Positions 1 to 9,070 of a stretch of 64,000 bases of DNA are shown in pieces. Positions within the stretch are counted from its first letter, which is position 1. Each line of letters starts with the position of its first letter. Source of the stretch: Lunularia cruciata (taxonomy: Eukaryota; Streptophyta; Marchantiopsida; Lunulariales; Lunulariaceae); contig OX419756.1 of the NCBI GenBank assembly GCA_948567375.1, forward strand, positions 66,504,552 to 66,568,551, given 5' to 3'. Below the pieces are notes generated by a model. That model did not search any database, was not told the origin of the DNA, and was given only the letters and a program-made list of their open reading frames with translations. The translations under genes and the position numbers were made by a program.

Positions 1-769
1 CAGATATGAAGAGGTGCATTGTCATTTTGGATCTACAAGCTTGTAAAGTTGTTAGGAAATGGTATTTTTGTTAGAACTGTCGTTTGCTTCACTATTTAAG
101 AGTGGCATTTGTAGGAAATTGTTGTTCAGTGCTCATAATTTTGAGAATAGATAAAGCAAAGTGTTGTGAAGCAGTGCTCGTCGCTTGAGCTTGATTTTGA
201 GTATCAATGTTGCGATTGTGTTTGTGAATGTGTGGAGAAATTTGAAGTGCAAGTCAGTGTGCTTGTTGGATGTTGGATTCCGTAGCCTTGATCTTCATTC
301 TGTGTGTGTGATCTTGAGTGAAGTGCAATCAAAGCAATGCCTTGATAGATTTGAGAGGAATTGTAGTGTTGGTAGTATTTTGCATTTGTGAGTGCAGTGC
401 AAAGTTGATGTGAAGCAATTTCAATCAAGAAAGATGTGCCTTCAATGGAGGGGTGGAACACAATTATGAGGCAAAGTTGTTTTACACTGAAGTGCCGTTT
501 CTGGGAGAGCCTGAATCATCACAATCAAGATTGTTTGGAAAGAATTGATAGAGTTGTGATTAAGGAGTGTGATTTGTGACAAGACTGCAAATGAGTGCTT
601 GTTACTCTCTTCTAGGTGTGGTTTCTACCTGAGAGATTAAAGATGCAACCAAGAAGAACTACATTGTTATTGTTTGACTTTGTATTTGACCAATTCTGAC
701 TCGTATCTCTATGGGAACAAACTTTACTTACCCAATTTCAGCAAAACTGATATTTGTCGGGTTGTCACA
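1..769 (+). mobile_element. LTR-A, 3' part of an LTR (R/U5 side), cut by window edge
   Basis: This matches the last ~770 bp of the complete LTR-A LTRs at 5961-9739 and 14956-18734. It starts at the same 'cagatatgaagaggtgcattgtcat' region that follows the LTR-ORF stop in those copies. It contains the TATTTAAG box (93-100) and ends with the family terminus GGGTTGTCACA. Directly after it comes reverse-transcriptase coding sequence of another element, so this LTR (solo or part of a full element) is inserted in that RT; the right-hand target bases are actac. The left part lies outside the window. Small open frames here on both strands recur in every copy because the DNA is repeated, not because they are genes. 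Confidence 0.9.
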
Positions 770-1445
770 ACTACTACCCATTACCATTCATTGATGAGAT
801 CTTGGAGGAGTTTGTAGATCATGAGAGGTATAGTTTTGGAGATGGTTATAGTGGATATAACCAAATCAAGATTGCACCAGAGCATCAACAACTCACCACC
901 TTCACCACACCTTGGAGAACTTATGCTTTCAAGGTCATGCATTTTAGGCTTTGCAATGCTCCAACCACATTCCAACAATTCATGGACAAGCTATTTGAAC
1001 CTTTCATTGGGAAATTTGTGAGAGAACTCATTGATGACTTTTGTGTCTATGGGAGCAAGGAGGAGCACTTTGAGCACCTAATCAAGGTCTTGCAATGCTT
1101 GGATGAAGCAAATGCATCACTCAACCTAGAGAACTGCATTTTAGGATGTGAAGAAGGTCTAGTTTTGGAACACGTTATCTACAAGGATGGAATGGTAGTT
1201 GATCTTGACAGGTGATGAAAATCTCAAACCTTCCATTCCCATCAAGCTTGACAAAGTTATGCCACTTCTTGGGGATGGTTGGGTTCTATAGAAGGTTCAT
1301 CTTCTCATCTTCCAACAAGGCTTATGCATTGACCATCTACATGAAGAAGGGTGTAGATTACATGGTGATTTTAGAAGACAAGGAGGCTCTCAAAGCTCAA
1401 GGAGCTCAAGCAATCTCTTGTTGTAGCTCCAATTCTTGCTTAACC
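770..1445 (+). pseudogene. Reverse transcriptase fragment (H1)
   Basis: The open stretch 770-1215 encodes the RT palm: a YYPLPFIDEIL stretch, GYSGYNQIKIAPEHQ, then the LCNAPTTFQQFM stretch. The catalytic box is ELIDDFCVYG, giving the IDD form of the catalytic aspartates seen in Tat/Athila-type elements. After a frame break near 1212 the thumb/connection follows (FLGMVGFYRRFI). The fingers are missing because an LTR-A is inserted at 769/770. In other copies MPFGLCNAP is usual; here it reads MHFRLCNAP, so the copy is decayed. It is not functional alone. Confidence 0.85.
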
Positions 1446-1473
1446 TAATTGGAGTAAACCTTTCATCCTCTAC

Positions 1474-2184
1474 ACTGATGCTTCTAATGTAACTATAGGA
1501 TGCACTGTTAGTCAATTAGACTAAGATCAGCATGATCATCCAATAGCTTATGCTAGTAGGCAGATGGTTTTAGTAGAGAAGAACTACTCTATCATAGAGA
1601 GAGAAAGGTTGGCAGTGTTCTTTGGTCTCAAGAAGTTTAGACAATACTTGATTGGAGGGAAAACCACTATTTTCATGGATCACAAGGCTTTGAAGTACAT
1701 CTTCAACAAGCCTAATGTGGAAGGGAGACTAGCAAGGTGGATGTTACTCTTGTTTGAGTATGAATACACCATTGAGGATAGGCCAAGGAAGAAACATGCA
1801 AATGCAGATTTGTTATCTAGGGCCTATGATCATGATGGAGATGAACCAATGGATGAGTCCTTCTCGGGTGAAGAGCTCATGACAAACTCAATCACTCAAG
1901 AGGTTCTAATAAAGTACAAGGAGATTGTGGATTTTGTGACAAGAGGTAACTATCTAGAAAGGATGCATGATAGGGAGAGGAGGGCCCTTGCAACAAGATC
2001 TAGACCTTACACAATGGTGGAGAATATTCTTTTTCACCAACAAGCTGATTATCTACTTCAAAGAGTAGTGGGTAAGGACAAGTCTATCCTACTCATAAAG
2101 GAGTTTCATGAAGGTTTAAGATGTGGAGGAGACTTTGCAGGAAAGGTGGCTGCTTTCAAGATTCTAGATGCAGGTTACCATTGG
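1474..2184 (+). pseudogene. RNase H and spacer to integrase (H1)
   Basis: RNase H is recognisable from YTDASNVTIGCTV (with a stop after the QLD that follows), then ASRQMVLVEKNYSIIERE, FMDHKALKYI and KKHANADLLSR. These supply the D, E and D of the RNase H active site. The longest open stretch is 1564-2223, but its last codons are already LTR-D sequence. Past RNase H lies an acidic linker and the start of the integrase N-terminal region (AFKILDAGYHW). The coding sequence resumes at 20386 after the nested insertion. It belongs to the same pol as the RT at 770-1445. Confidence 0.85.
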
Positions 2185-2288
2185 TGTAAAAGACCAAGAC
2201 CAAGGAGAGAAATAGGAGAATAGAAACTCACATTGGGATACTTGAATGAGAGAAAACTCCAAATGCCTAGCATGAGCTTTGGCTTTGG

Positions 2289-2296
2289 TATTTATA
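2289..2296 (-). promoter_or_regulatory. TATA box of LTR-D
   Basis: TATAAATA on the - strand. The same octamer is at 20073-20080 in the other LTR, at the same place next to the palindrome cluster. Confidence 0.6.
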
Positions 2297-2299
2297 GGT

Positions 2300-2525
2300 A
2301 GCATACAAAGCCCTTGAGAAGCTTCTCAAGAAGCTTCCTCAAGTCGCTTTCTTAGAGTGCAAGCCAAGTTAACTAGGAAGCTTCTCAAGAAGCTTCCTTC
2401 TAGAAACCGCCTACTTGGAGTGCAAACTAAGCTAGTTAGAAGCTTCTAGAAGCTTCCTTGTAGAAACTACCTACTTGGAGTGCAAGTTAACTAGTTAGGA
2501 AGCTTCCCAAGAAGCTTCCTAGATG
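2300..2525 (-). promoter_or_regulatory. Cluster of heat-shock-element-like palindromes in LTR-D U3
   Basis: Three to four degenerate units of roughly 65-70 bp each contain GAAGCTTC palindromes, often paired. The best is 2439-2456, GAAGCTTCTAGAAGCTTC, a contiguous run of four alternating GAA/TTC units spaced by two bases. That is the arrangement known for heat-shock factor binding sites (nGAAnnTTCn repeats). The block lies directly upstream of the TATA box of this LTR on the - strand. Function is inferred from pattern and position only. Confidence 0.5.
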
Positions 2526-2609
2526 CGTTTAGAATATTCTAGGCTAGTTTTGCTTATTCTCTACTTCATTAGCCTTACTAACTATGTTGCTAAACTCTAT
2601 ATTGTTATA

Positions 2610-2624
2610 TATTCCCCCACCGCT
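2610..2624 (-). other. Polypurine tract of LTR-D
   Basis: Read on the - strand, the purine run GGTGGGGGAATA sits immediately upstream of the 3' LTR, where plus-strand DNA synthesis is primed in LTR elements. Confidence 0.6.
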
Positions 2625-3190
2625 AGTTGGTGACGTCCTCGTTGCCATTGAAGCTTCAAACTCCTGGATGGCCGCCTATGTATTTTAAAGGTGGGAAAGA
2701 AGTTCCCATGTGGCATCAGGAAGGAGATACCCTTTCCAAAGGACCTTGTACTCCGTATGTTGTCGGCATCCGCATTGGATGTGGCAACATGCAAGGATAC
2801 AATCAACTTTGTACTCCTCATGATCATTGATAGGGATAGAGGAGGAAGAGGTTGGACGCAAGAGGAAAAAGAAGAGGGGTTAGGAACAAAAGGTTTCAAC
2901 TTGGAAACATGAAAGACAAGATGGATGTGCATATGACAAGGCATGGCAAGTTGGTAAGCAACAAGAGAGACAATTTGGGTGACATCAAAAGGTCCTATCC
3001 AATTTGGGGCAAGTTTACAAACTTGGGTATCAAGTGGGAAGGGTAGATTACTAGAGGATGGCATAACTTTATCATCAACTTCAAAGGTGTCATCACGACG
3101 ATGGTGATTTGCATATTGTTTTTGACAATTTTGAGCAACAAGGAGGTGAGATTTGGCTTGTTGGAGAGATTTGGATATGGTGGTCAAGAA
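2625..3190 (-). pseudogene. Integrase C-terminus and chromodomain remnant (LTR-D)
   Basis: On the - strand the frame 2597-3187 contains the integrase GPY/F-like segment (NWIGPFDVTQIV, then VAYQLAMP and HLVFHVSKLKPF). After a frame change come EYKVLWKGYLLPDATWELL and further residues, a recognisable chromodomain core with the aromatic cage region WKGY and TWE. This places LTR-D among chromoviruses. The chromodomain is out of frame with the integrase part, so the copy is dead. Confidence 0.8.
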
Positions 3191-3925
3191 GGTTGAAGTA
3201 TGAGGGACTTGAGACGGGGGAGAAGCAAGAAGAGAATCTAGGACAAGTGGCCAAAATTGAGAAAGAAATGCAAGAATCCGATGCTTTCCTATTTAGAATT
3301 GTTGTATGTAAACTCCGCAGCTGCAAGACATTCATCCCAATTAGTATGGTGAATGTTCACAAAGCCTCAAAGCATATCTTCCAAGGTGCAATTTCCATGC
3401 TCAGTATGTCCATCAGTTTGAGGATGATAGGCTATGGACAAAGCAAGTTTGTTGCCAAGTATCCAGAAGAGTGCTTGCCAAAACTTTTTGGTGAAGCAAG
3501 GATCACGGTCAAAGATGAGTACATGTGGTTTCCCATGGTGTTTGAATACATTATTGAAGTAGAGTTGCGCCAAGGTTGGAGCATCCACATTATCAACCGT
3601 TGGTGCAAAATGAATTTGCTTACTAAGCTTATCTACAAATACCACAATTGTTTTGTTTTTTGTCTTGTTGTGTCTTGGGCAAGGAGGTGGTGAAATCTAA
3701 GCTCACATGTTCCCAATGAGTAGTTGGAATGGGAAATGGCTAAAGGAGTCCACTTGGCTTTTGGTTATTGGCCTTGTTACGTTGACAACTCTCACACGAT
3801 TGGACAAACTCCCAAACATCTTGTGTCATGTTGGGCCGCCACCATTGGCATTGGAGGGTACCCAAGGTCTTGTCCACCTCCATGTGACCAACTATTGGTA
3901 GATCATGGGCTTCTTGAAGGCGCAC
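3190..3925 (-). pseudogene. Integrase core and zinc-binding region (LTR-D)
   Basis: Two open segments on the - strand are in native order. 3740-3925 has the HHCC-type region (a GHMEVDKTL stretch, then CESCQRNKANNQKPSG). 3367-3645 has the catalytic core (VFVDKLSKQIHFAP, then IFDRDPCF, then SIAYHPQTDGHTEHGN). The second D and the glutamate of DDE can be seen. Frame breaks separate the parts. The open frame on the opposite strand at 3109-3693 is only the shadow of this gene. Confidence 0.85.
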
Positions 3926-4079
3926 AAGTCAGAGATCACCTTTGGCTGGAACATAGATCCAGTCTACATGGAATAGAAGGCCTTCCTTGAAAGAGAAGGT
4001 GTTGTATTCCTTGTCATCTATTGTCAAACAAGCATGTACCATTAGGAAGAAGGGATCTTGTTGTAGAGCTTACTGAAAC

Positions 4080-4500
4080 TTGTTATGAACCTTGGGTCAA
4101 TTGCCACCATTGTAATTGCCACTGTGATGAGAAGAAGAGACTTCAAATCAAGTCATCATGATAGAGCATCAAGGATGACATGGAACCGACTTGGCTTGTA
4201 CTCAAGTTTGATGTCAAACAATTAGAGTTGCTCTTCCCATTGATGATGTTGACTCATCATGTGTTCCACTCCATACTTTGGTGGCATATACCATTGCAAG
4301 TTGTTCATAATATTGAGCTAAGTAATTTCTTTTAGTTGTATTTGGTCCACGAGACACAAAGGCAGTGAGGTGTAGTCCATCTAGGAATTCTTGTTGCAAC
4401 ATAGCTCCAATTGCATAGTTAGAAGCATTTGAATCAACCACACAAGGTAGTTGAAGATCATATGGTTGAAGAAGTGGTGTTGAAGACACTATATGCTTTA
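4080..4500 (-). pseudogene. RNase H remnant (LTR-D)
   Basis: The frame 4214-4489 (-) reads SSTPLLQPYDLQLPCVVDSN, then ASNYAIGAMLQQE and AFVSRG, matching the start of gypsy RNase H (DASN/S...GAVLQQ, then S-R). The end is blurred by stops. It follows the RT remnant directly, as expected for a pol polyprotein. Confidence 0.75.
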
Positions 4501-5420
4501 ACTTATGGAATGCTTCTTCATACTTGGTGGTCCACTAGAAGCTTGAGTTCTTTCCCAAGAGGTCAGTCAATGGTGCAACCAAATGAGCATAATAGTGGAT
4601 GAACCATTGGCAAAAACTGGCCAATCCATTGAACACCCATACTTCTATAGCATCCTTTGGGGTAATCAAGGCCAATCAGTAATAGCCTTGATTTTCTCTT
4701 CTTCCATCTTGATCCACTCTGATGAGATCTTATGACCCAAGCCGGTAATCTTCTTCTACCAAAAGGTACACTTTGACTTCTTGCAATAAAATTTCCATTG
4801 TTGTAGTGGTCTTAAGACTTCTCGTACATGATTCACGTGTTATGCTTCTATCTTACTATAGATTAAGATATTATCTAAGAACACCACCACCAACCAATCC
4901 AATAGTTCATCTAACACCAGATGCATCTGATCAGTGAAGACTATTGGAGCATCAGTGAGTCTGAAAGGTAGAACTCTCTACTCAAAATGCCCATACCTTG
5001 TGCGAAAGGTAGTCTTTTTCACATCTTCTCTATCAATAGGAATTTGCCAATATCTGCTATGAAGATCCAACTTGGAAAAGTAATGTGCTCCACTTAGTTG
5101 ATCAAGCAAGTCATCAATCCGAGGCAAGGGATATGCATTCTTCACGGTTTGCTTATTGCGCCCACGGTAATCAATACAAAAACAAAGTCCTCTATCCTTC
5201 TTTGGAACAAATAGTACCGGTGCTTCCCAAGGAGAGGTACTATGTCATATGAAGTCCTTCTCCAACACCTTTGTAAGTGTTGTTTGCAACTCCTCCAACT
5301 CCTTTGGTGAGAGCCAATAGATTGGTCTACTCCTTAGATTGCTCTTGTGCAATTGGTTTGATCCACACCAAAAATACAGACTTATCTTCCTCCAAAGCTT
5401 GCTCTATGGGTGCTTTACTA
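4500..5420 (-). pseudogene. Reverse transcriptase remnant (LTR-D)
   Basis: There is no long open frame, but translation of the - strand in several frames gives the chromoviral RT blocks in order. These are [53 protein letters not shown], and the catalytic box FLDNILIYS. The last is a mutated FLDD, with the second aspartate changed to N. Stops and indels are frequent. The protein would be inactive. Confidence 0.75.
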
Positions 5421-5458
5421 ACCAACCTCCCTTCTAGAGACTCATCTCTCTTCTAAGC

Positions 5459-5955
5459 TTACTCCATGGTTGCTTTTTTGGCAAACTTCCCATCTTGGGA
5501 CTCATCTCCCTTCAAGGTTTGCTCTATGGCTACCTTCTTGACAAACTTCATATCTTGGGATTGACTATTCTTAGGTGTCTTACTCAATGGTGCCAAACAA
5601 CCTAATTGGAAATTCCTACCCTGATTTTGTACTTGAATTTGTCGTTGGGTCCAATCATATTGAACCTTATGACGTTCAAGCCAAGGTAGATCCAAAATGA
5701 TATCATAGTGTAGAGGTGGTACTACAAACCTCATACACTCCAAATACTCCTTCCCAATCTTGAAGGATGCAAGGTGCGGAATGCAAAACCCTTTCTACCA
5801 TCCGCCATCATTAAACTACTTCCAATCACTGGCTTGATAAGAATACCCAATTGCTTTGCTACTTGCATAGACATGCAATTCTTTGAGCTTTTAGAATCAA
5901 CCAAAATCCTACAACCTGAATTAGATATCATACCTTGCAAGTGAAGCAAACTTGC
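5459..5955 (-). pseudogene. Retroviral-type aspartic protease remnant (LTR-D)
   Basis: The frame 5731-5949 (-) contains LVDSKSSKNCMSMQVAKQLG, equivalent to the usual LVDSGSSHNF active site with the glycine lost. The next frame, 5459-5743, gives HYDIILDLPWLERHKVQYDW, the conserved C-terminal ILG-x-PWL block. The upstream (gag) side of this gene continues at 18740 beyond the inserted LTR-A element; joining across atagg keeps the frame. Confidence 0.8.
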
Positions 5956-5960
5956 ATAGG
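5956..5960. repeat. Target-site duplication atagg (left) of LTR-A element
   Basis: The five bases atagg precede the TG of the 5' LTR and recur at 18735-18739 directly after the CA of the 3' LTR. Confidence 0.9.
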
Positions 5961-6346
5961 TGTGGTGCCCCCATTTTTTGTTTTTTTCAAAATAAAGGAG
6001 AAGAAGTGTATAGAGAAGTCGGATTGCACCTGTATGGCCAAAGAAGGCAAAGAAAATTGTCTTCGGGATGAAACCCGAAGTAAAGTGACTTCAGGTCATA
6101 AGACAAAGTACTCAGAAATGCTGTGTCAGCAAACAATATGAAGTAAATTGTCTTTGGATCGGGGGGAGCTCAACCCGAGGTGAAGATAGTCTAACAACCT
6201 TTTGTTGGGGCGAGGAATTCAAGAAGGGGCCATTTCAAAGCTGGCGGCTCATACGCGCGAAGGTTGATTGACAGTGACAGGTGCATGCCGGAGGTGTGAT
6301 TTCTTGGTAGAAACTCAAAGTGACGGAAGACAAAGAAGTGCAACTC

Positions 6347-6355
6347 TATAAAAAT
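6347..6355 (+). promoter_or_regulatory. TATA box in front of LTR-ORF
   Basis: TATAAAAAT, followed by exactly 18 bases and then the LTR-ORF ATG (6374). The same TATA-18-ATG layout is found at 15342, 27281 (- strand), 48529, 55891 and 58561. In the copy at 52655 (- strand) the box has decayed to TTTAAAAAT with a 17-base gap. Confidence 0.7.
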
Positions 6356-6373
6356 CGAAACTGCAATGACGAA

Positions 6374-8946
6374 ATGTCGAGCAATTTTCCTTTGCCGTTG
6401 AGGAGTCGTCTTGCAGGTGATCGGGGAAAGGGAAATAGAGTTGGACTTGTGTTAGTGCACAAGGGAGAAGTCGCGAGAGAGAAATCGAGGGACAGTAAGA
6501 AAGCAGAAGAGATGGGAGAAGGGAAGAAGAACTCCGAATTTGCAATGAGAAATCATGCAATTTGGAGATAAGATATAGTAGCAAGGATCGAAGTCTTGAG
6601 CCAACTTTGGATCACTTTTCTGGCATGGAATTGGAATGTAAGTTTTCCAAGATTCATGACAGAAATCATCGAGAGTAAATGTCTTGATGGTCCCGAGGAA
6701 GAAGGGAAGAGAGGAAATCCGGCTCGCTGGACAAAGTCCGATTGGAGACTCGTACTCGGGAAGGAGGCGGGTTTGGAGCAGGGAGCCACGTTCTTGGGGA
6801 AAGGACAGATAGCCCAAGAAATGCAGGAGGTGAGAGATGCCTTCTCGTCGAAGAGAACGAAGAATGGGTACAAAGTGGAGAGCTACAAAGACCCTGCGAG
6901 GAGAGGAATTGTGAGTGCACTAATGGCCATCCTGAAGCCGGAGAGAACCACTTATGTGATGAAACACCAAGCGGTGTTCTTTCACAAGTTATTTGCAGGA
7001 GAACCGATCAACTGGGCAAGGTGTTTTCACGGGAGAACAAGGCAGATGGTGTGGAATCTGCGGGATAAGTTGCCTCCACACTACATCGTACCATTTGCAG
7101 CACATTTCTACCTCGGGTTGAATTTGCTCAATTTGGCGGAGCGCAATAGAATGGTGTCTCATTTCCATCCTGACTTGAGAAGAGAAGTCGACGCGAAGGA
7201 GCAGCAATACATTCTCCAAACCCGGAGCACGTATGATTACTACGCAAAGACAGGGAAAAACGTGGAGGTCGTGGCAAGTACCCCGAGGAAGAAGAGAACT
7301 CGGCAAGCAGAAGCCAAAGAAAACAAGAAACCCCGGAAGATGCAGAAAAATAACCCGAGGCGAGGAATGGTGGTGATTGAGTCAAAAGATGAAGACTCAG
7401 AAGGCAAAGCCGAGCTCAAGACGGAGGACTCGGAACATGAGGAGGAGCCTGAGCTGACACTGCAGAGTGGAGATACTAGCAGTGATAGTGAAGACAGTGG
7501 AGAAATGACCTCGGCACTAGCGGCTGATGAATACGAAGGAGAAGTGCAAGCCGAAGTAGAAGCCGAAGACAATGCGGCGCTAGAAGACAAAGAACCGGTG
7601 CTCAAGGAGAAGAAGATCGCAGTACAGCGAGGAGTTTGCTCGAGACGTAAGGCAAAGTGTGAGGCAGGGCCGAGTAGAGTGAAGGAAGAGGTAGAAGAAA
7701 GCTTGGGCAGTGAGGCATCAATTCCGATACGAAGACGCCAGAGAAGAAGGCGAGTATCGGGAGAATACAAAGAAAGAAGAGAGACCACTCCAAGGGAGGA
7801 AGAAGTTGCCAGTAATGGAGTCAATTACCTGCAAGAAGTAGTGTGCTCGCTGTTGGTGAAGTTGGAACAGAAGAAGAAGGAGATGCAGTCTACTTGTCCA
7901 AAGGTAAAGACTGTTTTGCAGGTCTTATCAAGATTAGAAGAAGAGAACTCGGAGTTGAAGAAGCGTGTAACCCGAGGTGAGGAGGAGAGAGAAGTACTAC
8001 GAGCGGAAGCAGTAGAGAGAAGTCAGGTAATCGAAGACCTGAAGAGAGAAGTGAGTTATCGAGAGGATCTTGCGAGGAAGAGTGACATTGCAAGGGAGAG
8101 ACAAGTAGCTGAATTCGAAATCTTGAAGCAGCAGTTTGCTGATTAAGAGTAGAGCTTATCCATGCTATGGCGAGGGTAGCATCAAAAGACCAAGAGCTTG
8201 ATTGAGTGATGGAGAGTATGGAGGAGAAGAAGCAACTCTGGCAAAGAGAGTTGTCTTTGCGGTATAGAGAAGAAGAGAGATCATGCGAATTACTTTGTAA
8301 TCAGGAAGAGAAAATTGTACAGAAGGAGAAAGAGAAGGTAGTGGTGAAGGCCGAGCTCAAAGAAGAGTTGGCAATGTACAGAGAGGAATGGCTTGCAGAT
8401 CGGGAACAAGAATGCAAGACAAGATTGGAGCCATTGAAGGAAATAGTCTTCAGAGTAAACGCAATGTTAAGTACAGAAGCCAGCGTTCAAATTGAAGAAG
8501 CGCGATTGCACGAGTTGAAGTTGTTGGTGCACGAGACAAGGCAAAGACAAGCAAAAGATACAGATTTGAATGCCTTCTTGATTAGTCTCAGAACTCGTGT
8601 AGACAGGAAAATCTTAGAAGTAGAAGACAATATTTCAATTACATTAGACTTAGTGAGAATAGAGCTAGAAAAGCTTCGGCAGGATGTTAAGGCAAAACCC
8701 GAAGTAGATAACATAGGAATCCAAATGTCTTCGGAGTTGGCCTCAAAGACATTAGAGAAGAGTGGGTCGAAGGATGAAGAGTTAGATAAACTACCCACTA
8801 GTGCAATTTCAGATCAGGAAAGAGAATTGCTGGATCTGGTAGAAGATGTAGGAGTTGTGAAACCCAAGGAAAAGATAGTAGCAAGTAAGATTACTTCGGG
8901 TTCGGGTTTGAAAGCCGAGGAAGAAGTAGACATCGGATTGGATTAG
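6374..8946 (+). pseudogene. LTR-ORF, long protein encoded in U3 of the LTR (copy in 5' LTR, disrupted)
   Basis: No known name. The frame starts MSSNFPLPLRSR and ends KAEEEVDIGLD, about 858 codons once small breaks are allowed for. Approximate residue map: 1-65 variable N-terminus; 65-280 conserved domain (FLAWNWNVSF; KRGNPARW; PERTTYVMKHQAVFFHKLFA; LPPHYIVPFAAHFYLGLNLL; FHPDLRREVD); 290-335 basic linker; 330-400 acidic stretch opened by VVIES; 440-475 second basic patch; 480-770 long Glu/Lys/Arg-rich coiled coil; short conserved C-terminus. Breaks in this copy: a stop at 6569-6571, a one-base loss giving a stop at 8144-8146, and TGA at 8203-8205. The main open segments are 6596-8146 (516 aa) and 8206-8946. 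Function is unknown; a nuclear or virion-associated accessory protein is an inference. Confidence 0.8.
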
Positions 8947-9061
8947 TAACCAATTTGAGATTTGAAGGGGCAGATATGAAGAGGTGCATTGTCATATGGA
9001 ATCTGCAGGTTAGAACAGTTGTGGTAGAACGGTATAGTTGTTAGAACTGTTGATTGCTCAC

Positions 9062-9070
9062 TATTTAAGA
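9062..9070 (+). promoter_or_regulatory. Second TATA-like box, candidate promoter of the genomic RNA
   Basis: TATTTAAGA lies ~115 bp after the LTR-ORF stop and ~670 bp before the LTR end. It recurs at 18057-18065 and 93-100, and in changed form in nearly every LTR-A copy (for example CTACTTAAG). Starting here would place LTR-ORF wholly in U3 and leave an R/U5 of about 650 bp. No transcript data are available to confirm this. Confidence 0.5.

Larger units (their letters stand above)
2185..2609 (-). repeat. LTR-D, downstream (3') LTR
   Basis: About 425 bp, the partner of 19972-20380. On the - strand it begins TATAAC (canonical TGTAAC in the other copy) and ends GGTCTTTTACA. It holds a TATA box (2289-2296) and, upstream of that in the direction of transcription, a block of GAAGCTTC palindromes. 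The two LTRs differ by substitutions and small indels, so the insertion is old. Confidence 0.88.

Noticed and set aside
185-461. Small ORFs on both strands (68 aa on +, 85 aa on -) that recur at 9186, 24191, 44353, 49568, 55073, 59991 and 61104
   Set aside because: They lie in the R/U5 part of LTR-A and recur because the DNA is repeated. Frames break in many copies and there is no start context or domain. Treated as shadows.
3109-3693. 194-aa ORF on the + strand
   Set aside because: Antisense to the recognisable integrase of LTR-D on the - strand.
7240-7824. 194-aa Ser-rich ORF on the - strand (also 16235-16783)
   Set aside because: It is the antisense of the Glu/Lys-rich linker of LTR-ORF; Ser-rich antisense frames are expected from GAA/GAG-rich coding DNA.
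6374-8946. LTR-ORF as a captured host coiled-coil gene
   Set aside because: It is present in all LTR-A copies at the same LTR position and with the same promoter spacing, and no introns or host homologue could be recognised. Capture in the distant past cannot be excluded, but nothing in the window supports it.
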